Assembly: GCA_014728175.1 (NCBI GenBank)
Contig: WJMA01000036.1
Span: 1 to 64,000, forward strand
DNA: 64,000 bases
DNA from: Candidatus Fermentibacterota bacterium
GTDB lineage: Bacteria; Fermentibacterota; Fermentibacteria; Fermentibacterales; JCC-6
Direction of reading: 5' to 3'
The translations under genes were made by a program, and so were the position numbers. The notes under the pieces are model-generated. The model was not told the origin of the DNA, ran no database searches, and saw only the letters and a list, made by a program, of their open reading frames with translations. Positions 35,330 to 44,166 of the stretch are shown in pieces (positions within the stretch are counted from its first letter, which is position 1; every line of letters begins with the position of its first letter).

Positions 35330-35605
35330 CTACCTAAGCTTACGCTGTAGCTTCTCCAGTCTCTCCAACACCTTGCCGAGACGTTTTCCCAGTTCCTGGC
35401 GCTCTCGCAGAAGCCTGGCGCTGTGAATCCTCAGCAGATTGTAACCTTCCGAGTCGACCGAGCCGGAACCGCTCTGCGAACCCTGCTCGATCTCGGCCAA
35501 CTTCGCGGCCAGCTTGTCACGCTGCGCCTGCAAAGTCTCAACCCTTATAATCAGGCGATCAACCGCCTCGGTCAACCTCTCCAGCTGGCTCTCACCAGTT
35601 TTCAT
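35330..35605 (-). CDS. small coiled-coil protein, ZapB-like by position
   Basis: 91 residues, nearly all heptad-patterned: QLERLTEAVDRLIIRVETLQ and LERLEKLQRKLR, broken by a short GSQSGSGS stretch. It lies five bases upstream of zapA, where a short coiled-coil division protein is often found. The call rests on position and composition only. Confidence 0.6.
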   Translation of the reverse strand: MKTGESQLERLTEAVDRLIIRVETLQAQRDKLAAKLAEIEQGSQSGSGSVDSEGYNLLRIHSARLLRERQELGKRLGKVLERLEKLQRKLR

Positions 35606-35617
35606 CTAGCTCCGAAG

Positions 35618-35974
35618 TCAGGCAAGGGCGGACTCCGCTACCTCGACGATGCGGGAGAAGGCTTCCGGATCCCCGACCGCGATGTCGGCCAGGTTCTTCC
35701 TGTCCAGGGTTACGCCGGCCTTCTTCAGCCCGTTCATCAGGGTGCTGTAGTTCATACCTTCCCGCCTGGCCGCAGCGTTGATCCGGGTGATCCAGAGCCT
35801 TCTGAAGTTGCGCTTCCGGGCCCTTCTGTCGCGGTACTGGTACTCCAGGGCTTTCTTCGTGCTCTCCGTCGCCACCGTGTACAGACGGTGCCGGCCTCCC
35901 ACGTATCCCCTGGCCTCTTTCAGCCGCTTCTTGTGTCGCTTCTTCCTGGCGACGGCGCTCTTTGCTCTACTCAT
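35618..35974 (-). CDS. rplT: 50S ribosomal protein L20
   Basis: 118 residues, the family length. Basic N-terminus ([23 protein letters not shown] begins the rRNA-binding helix) and a conserved [18 protein letters not shown] block. Third in the infC-rpmI-rplT order. In other bacteria L20 represses its own operon by binding the leader. Confidence 0.98.
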   Translation of the reverse strand: MSRAKSAVARKKRHKKRLKEARGYVGGRHRLYTVATESTKKALEYQYRDRRARKRNFRRLWITRINAAARREGMNYSTLMNGLKKAGVTLDRKNLADIAVGDPEAFSRIVEVAESALA

Positions 35975-35986
35975 CGTGATCCTCCG

Positions 35987-36178
35987 TCAGGGTAGAAGCT
36001 TCCGCAATCGCTTGGCATCCGGGGGAGACGCCAAACCGCTCTTCCTGAGCTTTCTCTTGCGTTTGCCGCTCTTTTTGGACTTGAGGTGCTGGGCGTGAGA
36101 ATGGTAGATCTTGATCTTGCCGGTCCCGGTCTTCTTCATCCTCTTCGCCGCACCCTTGTGCGTTTTCATTTTGGGCAT
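35987..36178 (-). CDS. rpmI: 50S ribosomal protein L35
   Basis: 63 residues, very basic. It starts [20 protein letters not shown] and contains a Lys/Arg/Ser-rich middle, the normal L35 sequence. It is 12 bp from infC and 12 bp from rplT. Confidence 0.98.
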   Translation of the reverse strand: MPKMKTHKGAAKRMKKTGTGKIKIYHSHAQHLKSKKSGKRKRKLRKSGLASPPDAKRLRKLLP

Positions 36179-36190
36179 CGGTTTTTCCCT

Positions 36191-36709
36191 CTACTGGTTC
36201 TCCTTCAGTGGTGACACAATCATGGTTAAAAGCTTTCCCTCCAGCACCGGTTTTTTCTCTATCTTGCCGTAGCCCTCCAGATCCGATGCCAGTCTCTCCA
36301 GCAAATCGTATCCCTGGCCCTTGTAAACCAGCTGCCTTCCCCTGAAGACAACGGTTGCCTTCACCTTGTGGCGGTCCTGCAGGAACTCGCGGGCATGCCT
36401 CATCTTGAAATCGTAATCGTGATCTTCCGTATTGGGCCTGAACTTGATCTCCTTCAGACTGCCCCGGTGCTGCTTCTTCCTGGCCTTCCTCGCTTTTCGG
36501 CTCTGTCTGTACTGGTACTTCCCGTAGTCCATGACCCTGACCACGGGGGGATCGGCCCCGGGAGAGATCTCTACCAGGTCCTGACTCGCGTCGGAGGCAC
36601 GATCCAACGCCTTGCCGAGCTCGACTATCCCTACGTGTTCTCCGTTCTCATCGATAAGACGCACCTTCCTGGCTCGGATCGCACCGTTTACTCGCGGCTG
36701 TTTCGTGAT
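36191..36709 (-). CDS. infC: translation initiation factor IF-3, probable ATC start
   Basis: About 172 residues. N domain (PRVNGAIRARKVRLIDENGEHVG), linker with YGKYQYRQSRKARKARKKQ, C domain (EIKFRPNTEDHDYDFKMRHAREFL). IF-3 proofreads start-codon choice. No ATG fits. GGAGG at 36719-36723 is nine bases from ATC at 36709, three from ATA at 36715 and none from TTG at 36718, so ATC is the best start. Rare infC start codons are known to let IF-3 repress its own synthesis. The TTG/ATA overlaps the thrS stop. Confidence 0.92.
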   Translation of the reverse strand: MTKQPRVNGAIRARKVRLIDENGEHVGIVELGKALDRASDASQDLVEISPGADPPVVRVMDYGKYQYRQSRKARKARKKQHRGSLKEIKFRPNTEDHDYDFKMRHAREFLQDRHKVKATVVFRGRQLVYKGQGYDLLERLASDLEGYGKIEKKPVLEGKLLTMIVSPLKENQ

Positions 36710-36714
36710 GGCTA

Positions 36715-38652
36715 TCAACCTCCGTTCGGCAGTGCCGGCCTTCTACAGGCTTCTCTGACGGTCTCGACCGCCTCGTCCACGGGGATGGATCCCCGGTCTC
36801 CCTCGCCATGTACCCGCAGAGCGGCCATATCGGAGCGCACCTCGCGCTCCCCTATTACCAGCATGAAAGGCACCTTGGAGGTCTCGGCCTGCCTTATTCG
36901 GTAGCCTACGGTCTCGCTGCTGTCGTCGACGGCACAACGCAGACCTACATCCTCGAGGCGGCGGAATACCTCCAATGCCTTCTCCCGCTGCTCGCTCGTA
37001 ATCGGTAAGATAATGCACTGCATGGGCGCCAGCCAACCCGGAAGGTTACCTGCGTAGTGCTCTATGAGACAGCCTACGAATCTCTCCATCGACCCGTACA
37101 GCGCCCTGTGAATGGTCAGGACCCTGTGGGCGGCTCCGTCCGAGCCGACGTAGGTCAGGTCGAACCTTTCAGGCAGATTGAAATCGAACTGTATCGTGGG
37201 CCCCTGCCAGAGCCTTCCCAGGGCGTCCCTGAGATCTATGTCTATCTTGGGGCCGTAGAACGCCGCCTCTCCGGTCACCGGCGCGTAGTCTTCCTCCATC
37301 TCTTCTAGAGCTTGGGCCAGAACCGGTTCCACGGTCCTCCAGCTCTCCTCGTTGCCGGCGTAGTGATCGGCCTCGGCTGCATCCATCAGGGAAAGGCGTA
37401 TCTTGTAGCCGAAATCGAATATCTTCAGGAAGTAAAGCGCCAGCCTGACCACACCCTTTATCTCGTCCGTTATCTGGTTCTGGCTGCAGAATATGTGCGC
37501 GTCGTCCTGGGTGAATCCCCTGACCCTCATCAAGCCGTGCAGGACTCCGCTCTTCTCGTATCTGTAGACGGTACCCAGCTCGGCCAGCCTCATCGGAAGC
37601 TCCCGGTAGGACCGCTTCCTGCCGCGGTAGATCAGCATGTGGCCGGGGCAGTTCATGGGCTTGAGCGCGTACTCCGCTCCCTCTACGTCCAGGAAGTACA
37701 TGTTGTCGCGATAGTAATCGTAGTGCCCGGAGGTCTGCCACAGCTCGGCCGGGGCGATGTGAGGGGTTCGGATCAGCTGGTAGCCGGCGGCTCTGTGGGC
37801 TTCCTTCCAGTGTCGCTCCAGCTCCTCCAGCACCACGGTTCCGTTGGGGTACCAGTAGGCCAGGCCGGGGCCGCCTTCGCCTCCCACCGTGAACATCTCC
37901 AGCTCTTTGCCCAGCTTCCTGTGATCCCTCTTCCTGGCCTCCTCCAGCAATTGTAGGTGCCGCTTGAGGCCCTGGGCCGAATCGAAGACCGTTCCGTAGA
38001 TCCTGGTGAGCATTTGTCTACGCTCGTCACCCCGCCAGTACGCGCCGGCAACCCCGAGCAGATTGAAGTGTCTCAACAGGCCCGTAGACGGCACGTGAGG
38101 ACCGCGGCAGAGGTCCACGAAATCGCCGTGTCTGTAAACGCTCACCCTGGTCTCGCCCTTGTGCTGCAGCTCCCGCAACAGCTCCAGCTTCAAGGTCTCG
38201 CCGAGCTCCTCGAAAAGCTGTAGCGCCTCGGACAGGTCCATCTCCTGCCTCTTGAAGGGAACGTCCTCCTCCACCTGTCTCCGCATTTCCGCCTCTACGC
38301 CCTCCAGAGCGGAGCTTCCGGGGAAGTCGGGTATGTCCATATCGTAGTAGAACCCGTCCTCGATCGCTGGCCCTATGCCCAGCCGGGTGCCCGGAAACAG
38401 GGACTTGACCGCGGAGGCCATCAGATGGGCCGCGCTGTGCCTGAGAACCTCCTTGCCCCGGTCGTCGGCGAAGGTGAGTATCCTTATCGAGCCGTCGGCC
38501 GGCAGGGGGACGGTCAGGTCCAGAAGCCTTTCGTCCAGGGTGCAGGCCAGGGCCTTTTTAGCCAGGCCCCTGGATATCGACTCGGCCACGTCCATGCCGG
38601 TGGTACCCGGCTCGAACACCTCCACGTCGCCGTCGGGAAACTCGATGCGCAC
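36715..38652 (-). CDS. thrS: threonyl-tRNA synthetase
   Basis: About 645 residues from GTG 38652, with AAGG six bases upstream; the longer frame from TTG 38685 has no SD. N-terminal TGS domain, editing domain (~70-240), class II catalytic core (MNCPGHMLIYRGRKRSYRELP with the zinc-ligand Cys, QDDAHIFC, HRALYGSMERFVG) and C-terminal anticodon-binding domain. It charges tRNA-Thr. It is immediately followed by infC, the E. coli order. Confidence 0.95.
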   Translation of the reverse strand: MRIEFPDGDVEVFEPGTTGMDVAESISRGLAKKALACTLDERLLDLTVPLPADGSIRILTFADDRGKEVLRHSAAHLMASAVKSLFPGTRLGIGPAIEDGFYYDMDIPDFPGSSALEGVEAEMRRQVEEDVPFKRQEMDLSEALQLFEELGETLKLELLRELQHKGETRVSVYRHGDFVDLCRGPHVPSTGLLRHFNLLGVAGAYWRGDERRQMLTRIYGTVFDSAQGLKRHLQLLEEARKRDHRKLGKELEMFTVGGEGGPGLAYWYPNGTVVLEELERHWKEAHRAAGYQLIRTPHIAPAELWQTSGHYDYYRDNMYFLDVEGAEYALKPMNCPGHMLIYRGRKRSYRELPMRLAELGTVYRYEKSGVLHGLMRVRGFTQDDAHIFCSQNQITDEIKGVVRLALYFLKIFDFGYKIRLSLMDAAEADHYAGNEESWRTVEPVLAQALEEMEEDYAPVTGEAAFYGPKIDIDLRDALGRLWQGPTIQFDFNLPERFDLTYVGSDGAAHRVLTIHRALYGSMERFVGCLIEHYAGNLPGWLAPMQCIILPITSEQREKALEVFRRLEDVGLRCAVDDSSETVGYRIRQAETSKVPFMLVIGEREVRSDMAALRVHGEGDRGSIPVDEAVETVREACRRPALPNGG

Positions 38653-38698
38653 TTGCAGCCTTTCCAGCCCTGATCCAAGGGACAAAAAAAGAGAGATG

Positions 38699-38775
38699 TG
38701 GTGGGCGATACTGGATTTGAACCAGTGACCTCTTGCATGTCAAGCAAGCACTCTAGCCAACTGAGCTAATCGCCC
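38699..38775 (-). tRNA. tRNA-Val(GAC)
   Basis: 77 nt including an encoded CCA. On the minus strand: acceptor GGGCGAT/ATCGCCC, D-arm AGCTCAGTTGGCTAGAG, anticodon stem CTTGC/GCAAG with loop TTGACAT (anticodon GAC, reading GUC), T-arm ACTGGTTCAAATCCAGT. All stems are intact. It lies between arcC and thrS on the same strand. Confidence 0.97.
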
Positions 38776-38831
38776 ACATCTCAAGCAGGGGCAAGGATAA
38801 GCAGGGTCCTCTGGGACGTCAAGAATCCAGG

Positions 38832-39785
38832 CTAGCCGTTACCGGGAACCACCGTGGTGCCGGCCCTGCCCTCCATCGCGTCCAATATTTTGCCCGGGCA
38901 GGTGATGACCACCCTTCCTCCGCCGCCCTCCAGAAAGTTCTCCACCGCTCTTATCTTGGGCAGCATCGAGCCCGGGGCGAAATGGCCCTCCCGTTCCAGC
39001 TTCCTCAACTCTTCCAGGGTCACCCTGTCCAGGCCCTCCTGGTCAGGGCGGCCGTAGTTCTTGAACACCCTGCACACGGAGGTGGAGATGACGAAGGAGT
39101 CGGCCTTCAGGCCCACCGCCAGCAGGGAGCTGGCGTGATCCTTGTCTATCACCGCCGCCACTCCCCTGATCTTGAATCCCTCCCGGATTACGGGCACCCC
39201 GCCGCCCCCGGTACAGATGACTATCTGCCCGGAGTCGACCAGAGCCTTTATGGCCTCCATCTCCACTATCTTCCGGGGAATGGGCGATGGAACCACCCTC
39301 CGCCAGCCCCTTCCGGCATCCTCCTTCATCACCCAGCCCCGGTCCCTGCTCATCCTCTCGGCCTCCCGGCTGCCGTAGAAGGGACCGACCGGCTTGCTGG
39401 GATCGTCGAAGCGGGGATCGTCCGGGTCCACGACTACCTGGGTCACCATGCTGGTCACGGGTATGTCCTCGCCCCGCTCCTCCAAAACGTCCCCCAGCAC
39501 CTGCTGGAGGTAATAGCCTATGTAGCCCTGGGTGGCGGCCACGTTGACGTCCATGCCGTCCGGAGGCACCATCTCCGAGGCCATCTCGTTGCGCAGAAGC
39601 TCGAAGCCCACCTGGGGGCCGTTGCCGTGAGTGACCACCACGCTGCCGTGCTGCTGGGCTATAGTGGCTATCTCCTCGCATACCTCCCTGGCCAGCTCGT
39701 GGGTGTCCAGGTTGCCCCTGGAGGGAGGGCTGTAGTCTACCAGGGAGTTGCCCCCTATGGCCACCACGGTCCTGTGTGCAGCCAT
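38832..39785 (-). CDS. arcC: carbamate kinase
   Basis: 317 residues, family length. N-terminal AIGGNSLV, then VTHGNGPQVGFELLRNE, ICTGGGGVPVI and AAVIDKDHASSLLA are all carbamate kinase motifs of the amino-acid-kinase fold. It makes ATP from carbamoyl phosphate, usually at the end of arginine, citrulline or purine fermentation. No arginine deiminase genes are nearby. It is nine bases from lspA. Confidence 0.94.
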   Translation of the reverse strand: MAAHRTVVAIGGNSLVDYSPPSRGNLDTHELAREVCEEIATIAQQHGSVVVTHGNGPQVGFELLRNEMASEMVPPDGMDVNVAATQGYIGYYLQQVLGDVLEERGEDIPVTSMVTQVVVDPDDPRFDDPSKPVGPFYGSREAERMSRDRGWVMKEDAGRGWRRVVPSPIPRKIVEMEAIKALVDSGQIVICTGGGGVPVIREGFKIRGVAAVIDKDHASSLLAVGLKADSFVISTSVCRVFKNYGRPDQEGLDRVTLEELRKLEREGHFAPGSMLPKIRAVENFLEGGGGRVVITCPGKILDAMEGRAGTTVVPGNG

Positions 39786-39794
39786 CCTCCCTCC

Positions 39795-40277
39795 CTAAGC
39801 CGTCTCGTCCACCGGGGCCCGGGGCCGTCTGTAGAACAGGATCAGCGTCAGCCCACCCACAGTTATACCGATGTCGGCAACGTTGAAGGTGGGCCATCGG
39901 AACCCGAACGCGCCTACATCTATGAAATCGACCACCGCTCCGTAGAGCAGGCGGTCCAGTACGTTTCCCACCGCGCCTCCCAGTATCGCTCCCAGGGCCA
40001 GGCCGGTCAGGGGGGTGCATCTGCCGCATCTGGCGAGCAGAACGCACACCAGCGCTGCGGCCGCCACGTTGAAGACCAAAAGGAAGGTGGGACCGCCCCA
40101 GGACAGGCTGAAGGCGGCCCCGGCGTTCATCCTCAGGCAGAGCCTGACCACGTTCCCCAGGACCTCGACCGGCCGGGAATGGGCCAGCTCGGACAGGGCT
40201 ACCCTCTTGGTCAGCTGGTCGACCAGCAGCACCAGAAGAGCCAGCAGCCAGGACCGGGTCTTCTCCGGCCCGGTCAT
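39795..40277 (-). CDS. lspA: signal peptidase II
   Basis: 160 residues, four membrane helices. Catalytic aspartates sit in GNVLDRLLYGAVVDFIDV and FNVADIGI; RLCLRMNAGAAFS is the conserved NxGAAFS loop. It cleaves the signal peptides of prolipoproteins. It overlaps the ileS stop by four bases (ATGA), the widespread ileS-lspA pair. Confidence 0.95.
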   Translation of the reverse strand: MTGPEKTRSWLLALLVLLVDQLTKRVALSELAHSRPVEVLGNVVRLCLRMNAGAAFSLSWGGPTFLLVFNVAAAALVCVLLARCGRCTPLTGLALGAILGGAVGNVLDRLLYGAVVDFIDVGAFGFRWPTFNVADIGITVGGLTLILFYRRPRAPVDETA

Positions 40278-43054
40278 TCCCCGCCGCCCCCCATCCTCTT
40301 CAGGACCTCAGAGCATCTGTGGCAGAGGTCAGAGGCGTGCTCAAGGGAGCCGACTTCCGGCAGCCATTTCCAGCACCGGGCGCACTTGGCTCCCCCCGCC
40401 CGGGAGACGCTGGCCGATACCTCGTCGCCCGCGGAAGTTTCCACCTTCGACACGATCAGCAGGTCTTCCCAAGGCTCGCCCAGGGCCGAATCGGCCATGT
40501 CCGAAGGCAGGGTCAGGCGGACCCAGGCCTCCAGACCACCTCCGATCGTGCTCTCCGCTCTGGCCACCTCCAGCCTCTTCAGGGCAGCCTTCCGAACCTG
40601 AAGGTAGGGCTCCCAGCGAGAGAGCTCCTCCCCCTCCTCCGGCCGCATATCGACTTCCTCCAGGTGCGTCAGGTGGACGCTGGGCACCTCCCCGGTCAGG
40701 CAATCGGGCATGCAGCTCCAGGCCTCCTCCGTGGTGTAGGGAAGTACCGGAGAGAGCAGCTTGACCAGCTCGCGGAGCATGTGGGCTATCACCGCCCTGG
40801 TGGCCCGCCTGGCAGGATCATCCGGATGATCGCAGTAGAGCCGGTCCTTCCTGCCGTCCAGGTACAGCCCGGAGAGCTCGACCACGCAGAAGTTCCGCAG
40901 ATCCCGGAACACTTTGTGGAACTGGAAGGACCTGTAATTCTCCACGCAGGCCTGCTGCAGCTGTCGGAACCGGAGATAGATGTACCTGTCCAGCCCCGAG
41001 AGCTCCTCCGGATCCAGGCTGTGGCTCTCGTACTCCCGGAGGTTGCCCAGCATGAACCGCAGGGTGTTCCTCAGCTTCCGGTAGGCCTCCAGGGCGTCGT
41101 CCAGCTGTCCCAGATCCGCCCGCATGTCCTGGGTGTAGTCCATGCTGGCGAACCACAGCCGCAGCACGTCCGCGCCGTACCTGTCGACCACCTCCATGGG
41201 AGATATCACGTTGCCCAGGGACTTGGACATCTTGCGTCCCCGGCTGTCCTGTATCAGGCCGTGGGTTATTATGTGGTCCGCCGGCCGGCTCAGATCCAGG
41301 GCGCAGCTGGTTATCAGGCTTACCCCGAACCAGCCCCGATGCTGGTCGGTGGCCTCTATGTAGACAGACGCCGGTCTGGATAGGCCGTAACAATCGTTGA
41401 GCACGTTGTAGTGGCTGAGCGAGCTGTCGAACCAGACGTCCAGTATGTCGTCGCCCCTCTGGAGAGAGCTTTTGCCACAGGAGGGGCACTCGGGGCTGGC
41501 CGAGACCAGGGAGAAGATCTCCTCGGGGTCCATCTCGAACCACACGTCCGACCCTTCCCGGCTCACCAGGTCGGCCACCGCCTTTATCAACCGGGGATCC
41601 ATCACCGGCCGCCCGCACTCGGAGCATACCAGTACCGGCAGGGCGACTCCCCATGCCCTCTGCCTGGAAAGGCACCAGTCAGGTCGGGCCGTCATGGTGT
41701 TGGTCATGCGGTCCTCTCCCCATGCCGGATGCCATTGGACGGTCCGGACCATGTCCAGCACCCGGTCCTTCAGGTCCCGGTGGGACAGGTCGAGGAAGAA
41801 CTGGCTGGTGGCCCGGAATATCAGGGGGCTGTTGCACCTCCAACAGTGGGGGTAGCTGTGCTCCACCCATCGGGAGGCGATCAGCCTGCCGGCCTCCTCC
41901 AGGTCGTCCACTATCCTCGAGTTGGCGTCGAACACGTGCATCCCCGCGTAGGGCCCGGCCTCCGCGGTGAACTCGCCGTTCTCGTCCACGGGGCTGAATA
42001 CTTCCAGCTCCCACCGCGGAGCCACCAGGAAATCCTCCAGCCCGTGACCCGGAGCGGTGTGCACGCAGCCGGTCCCGTCGGCCATGGTTACGTGGTCGGC
42101 GGTTATCACCTTGGAAAGGGCCCCCTCCATGAGGGGATGGCGCAATCTCAGGCCGGCCAGGTCCGATCCGGTGAACACCGGCTCTTGCAGAACCCTCGCC
42201 TCCAGGCCGGCGTCCTTTAGCAGATGCTCCACCCTTCTCTGTGCCACCAGGAGCAGACGGTCGCCGTCGCTCACCTCCAGCAGCACGTAGCGTTCGTCCG
42301 GATGCAGGGCAACCGCCCTGTTGGCCGGAAGGGTCCAGGGGGTGGTGGTCCAGATGACCACCTCGGCGCCCTCTGGCACTCCCACCCGGCTCCACTCGTC
42401 CGGCTCCAGGGGTTGAAAGGCCACGTATATGGAGGGCGACCTGTGGGTCCCGTACTCCACCTCCGCGTCGGCCAGGGCGGTAGAGCAGGAGGTACACCAG
42501 TGTATGGGGCGCAGGCCGAGGTAGACGTAACCATTCTCCACCAGCTCGCCGAAGGCCCTGATTATGCCCGCCTCGTAGTTGTAATCCATGGTCAGGTAGG
42601 GATGCTCCCAACTGCCGAAGACCCCCAGCCTGGCGAACTCCTCCCGCTGCACCTCCACGAATCTGGCGGCGTACTCCCTGCAGCGCTGCCTTATCTCCTC
42701 CCGGGGCAGGCTTTCCCCGTTTTCCGCGGCCTCGCCTACCACCTTGTGCTCTATGGGCATCCCGTGGCAGTCCCAACCGGGCAGGTAGGGCGAATCGTAC
42801 CCCATTATGGTGTGCGATTTCACTATGAAATCCTTGAGGACCTTGTTGAGGGCGGTCCCCAGATGCACGTGCCCGTTGGCGTAGGGAGGGCCGTCGTGAA
42901 GGATGAACGAGGGGCCTCCGCTCCTGGCCTCCCTTATCCGCTTCCGCAGCTCGATCTCGCTCCACCACTCGCGGGTCTTGGGCTCTCTCCGTATGAGATT
43001 GCCCTTCATGGAGAAGCTGGTCTTGGGTAGCAGTATCGTTTCCTTGTAGCTCAT
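40274..43054 (-). CDS. ileS: isoleucyl-tRNA synthetase
   Basis: 926 residues. HIGH motif variant GHVHLGTALNK (~58-68), editing domain inserted (~180-400), KMSKS motif RKMSKSLGN (~600), and a C-terminal zinc finger CARCWKWLPEVGS ... CHRC. It charges tRNA-Ile and edits valine. The bacterial-type C-terminal zinc finger is present. Confidence 0.96.
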   Translation of the reverse strand: MSYKETILLPKTSFSMKGNLIRREPKTREWWSEIELRKRIREARSGGPSFILHDGPPYANGHVHLGTALNKVLKDFIVKSHTIMGYDSPYLPGWDCHGMPIEHKVVGEAAENGESLPREEIRQRCREYAARFVEVQREEFARLGVFGSWEHPYLTMDYNYEAGIIRAFGELVENGYVYLGLRPIHWCTSCSTALADAEVEYGTHRSPSIYVAFQPLEPDEWSRVGVPEGAEVVIWTTTPWTLPANRAVALHPDERYVLLEVSDGDRLLLVAQRRVEHLLKDAGLEARVLQEPVFTGSDLAGLRLRHPLMEGALSKVITADHVTMADGTGCVHTAPGHGLEDFLVAPRWELEVFSPVDENGEFTAEAGPYAGMHVFDANSRIVDDLEEAGRLIASRWVEHSYPHCWRCNSPLIFRATSQFFLDLSHRDLKDRVLDMVRTVQWHPAWGEDRMTNTMTARPDWCLSRQRAWGVALPVLVCSECGRPVMDPRLIKAVADLVSREGSDVWFEMDPEEIFSLVSASPECPSCGKSSLQRGDDILDVWFDSSLSHYNVLNDCYGLSRPASVYIEATDQHRGWFGVSLITSCALDLSRPADHIITHGLIQDSRGRKMSKSLGNVISPMEVVDRYGADVLRLWFASMDYTQDMRADLGQLDDALEAYRKLRNTLRFMLGNLREYESHSLDPEELSGLDRYIYLRFRQLQQACVENYRSFQFHKVFRDLRNFCVVELSGLYLDGRKDRLYCDHPDDPARRATRAVIAHMLRELVKLLSPVLPYTTEEAWSCMPDCLTGEVPSVHLTHLEEVDMRPEEGEELSRWEPYLQVRKAALKRLEVARAESTIGGGLEAWVRLTLPSDMADSALGEPWEDLLIVSKVETSAGDEVSASVSRAGGAKCARCWKWLPEVGSLEHASDLCHRCSEVLKRMGGGGE

Positions 43055-43097
43055 TCGCCCCTCACCTCCTTCGGTTCCGCTCCGATCGACGAGGCGG

Positions 43098-43628
43098 TTA
43101 TCTGGGGTTGTTCATGGATCGACCCAGGGCCCCGAGCACCTCGCCCAGGGGCGGTCGATCCTCGTTGGTATGCCCCCATCCGTGGCAGCGTACCATCATC
43201 GCCACCCTTCCTCCGCCGTGGCCCGCCACGATGGCCTCGTCCACTCCGTCGGAGACCAGAGCGTCGGACCGGGTGGCCATAAGCTCGGCCGGGGTTCCCA
43301 GCCGCCAGTCCGGAACCCTGCACACCACCCCGATCTTCCAGCTCCCCTCCGGTACCAGGTACAGCCGGTCCAGGGAAGGGAAGCGGGGACCGAGACAGTC
43401 GGCGTTGGGCCCCACCAGGGGGCTGTCACCGAAAAGACTGAGATGGTCCCTCGCCAGGAGGAAACAGCTCTCGAAGGCGGCTCCCTCCGCGCCTATCAGA
43501 AAGGTCCTCTCGCCTTCTCCAAGCGCCCGACGGACCCGGTCCAGCGCCGGTTCTCTCCCTCTAAGGCACCACTCCAGGTCGGCGTCCAGGTCGTCGCGCG
43601 CCCAGCGTTGCGGAAGTATCGCAAGCAT
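43098..43628 (-). CDS. hypothetical protein upstream of ileS
   Basis: 176 residues, soluble, no signal peptide. Notable segments are FLIGAEGAAFESCFLLARDHLSLF, RLYLVPEGSWKIGVVCRVPDW, and AIVAGHGGGRVAMMVRCHGWGH near the C-terminus with a Gly/His-rich patch. No family recognised. It has its own promoter and is followed by ileS after 43 bp, so it leads the ileS-lspA-arcC unit. Confidence 0.7.
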   Translation of the reverse strand: MLAILPQRWARDDLDADLEWCLRGREPALDRVRRALGEGERTFLIGAEGAAFESCFLLARDHLSLFGDSPLVGPNADCLGPRFPSLDRLYLVPEGSWKIGVVCRVPDWRLGTPAELMATRSDALVSDGVDEAIVAGHGGGRVAMMVRCHGWGHTNEDRPPLGEVLGALGRSMNNPR

Positions 43629-43656
43629 AGTAACCTACCAAGCTGCAAGAAACGCG

Positions 43657-43685
43657 ATTATGCACTCTGCGTGAATCGACGGCAA
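43657..43685 (-). promoter_or_regulatory. sigma-70-type promoter for the ileS unit
   Basis: On the minus strand: TTGCCG (43680-43685), a 17-nt spacer ending in TG, and CATAAT (43657-43662). The transcription start is expected near 43650, about 20 nt before the ATG at 43628. Confidence 0.5.
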
Positions 43686-43708
43686 CCTGGAGCGGTAGAA
43701 GGGAGCGC

Positions 43709-43981
43709 TCAGAGCCAGGCGGGAATCCGGTCCGGCGCCTCGATCAGAACCACCTTAATTCGGCCGGAGACACCGGACAGCAGGCGCACCGACCGCCGGT
43801 CGCAGCCGAACTCCGTGGAGAAGAACCTCAGAAGCTCCTTGTTGGCCTTGCCTTTTACGGGCTCGGCGCCCACGTCTATCTTGTACGACCCATCGGACAT
43901 CCTGGAGACGAAGCGGGTTTTGGCCGCCCCGGGCCTTACCCTCACCCGGACCCTGCGGGCACCTCCGGCGCCGCTCAGCAT
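43709..43981 (-). CDS. DUF167 (YggU) family protein
   Basis: 90 residues from ATG 43981, which overlaps the Trm112 stop by seven bases. RVRVRVRPGAAKTRFV, then the DUF167 core VKGKANKELLRFFSTEFG and SGVSGRIKVVLIE. A conserved small protein of unknown function. The longer upstream frame is a shadow of the neighbours. Confidence 0.88.
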   Translation of the reverse strand: MLSGAGGARRVRVRVRPGAAKTRFVSRMSDGSYKIDVGAEPVKGKANKELLRFFSTEFGCDRRSVRLLSGVSGRIKVVLIEAPDRIPAWL

Positions 43982-44157
43982 TCGTCCGATTCGAGCTTCC
44001 TGGCTTCGTCTATGAGCATGATGGGGATGTCGTCCTCGACGGCGTAGGCAAGGCAGCAGGAATGGCAGATGAGCTCTTCCCGGGGCTCGGTTCTGTACTC
44101 CAGCTCTCCCTTGCACTTGGGGCACGCCAGAATCTCCAGCAGTTTGTCGTCGAGCAT
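43975..44157 (-). CDS. Trm112 family zinc-binding protein
   Basis: 60 residues. ILACPKCKGELEY and ICHSCCLAYAVEDDIPIML form the Trm112 zinc-ribbon pattern with four cysteines. Bacterial homologs are thought to activate or stabilise methyltransferases; the partner is unknown here. GGAGGAGG lies just upstream of the ATG. Confidence 0.9.
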   Translation of the reverse strand: MLDDKLLEILACPKCKGELEYRTEPREELICHSCCLAYAVEDDIPIMLIDEARKLESDEC

Positions 44158-44166
44158 CTCCTCCTC

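Noticed and set aside
38600-38780. T-box or other aminoacyl-tRNA-sensing leader upstream of thrS or ileS
   Set aside because: No specifier loop or terminator/antiterminator pair; the element near thrS is tRNA-Val.
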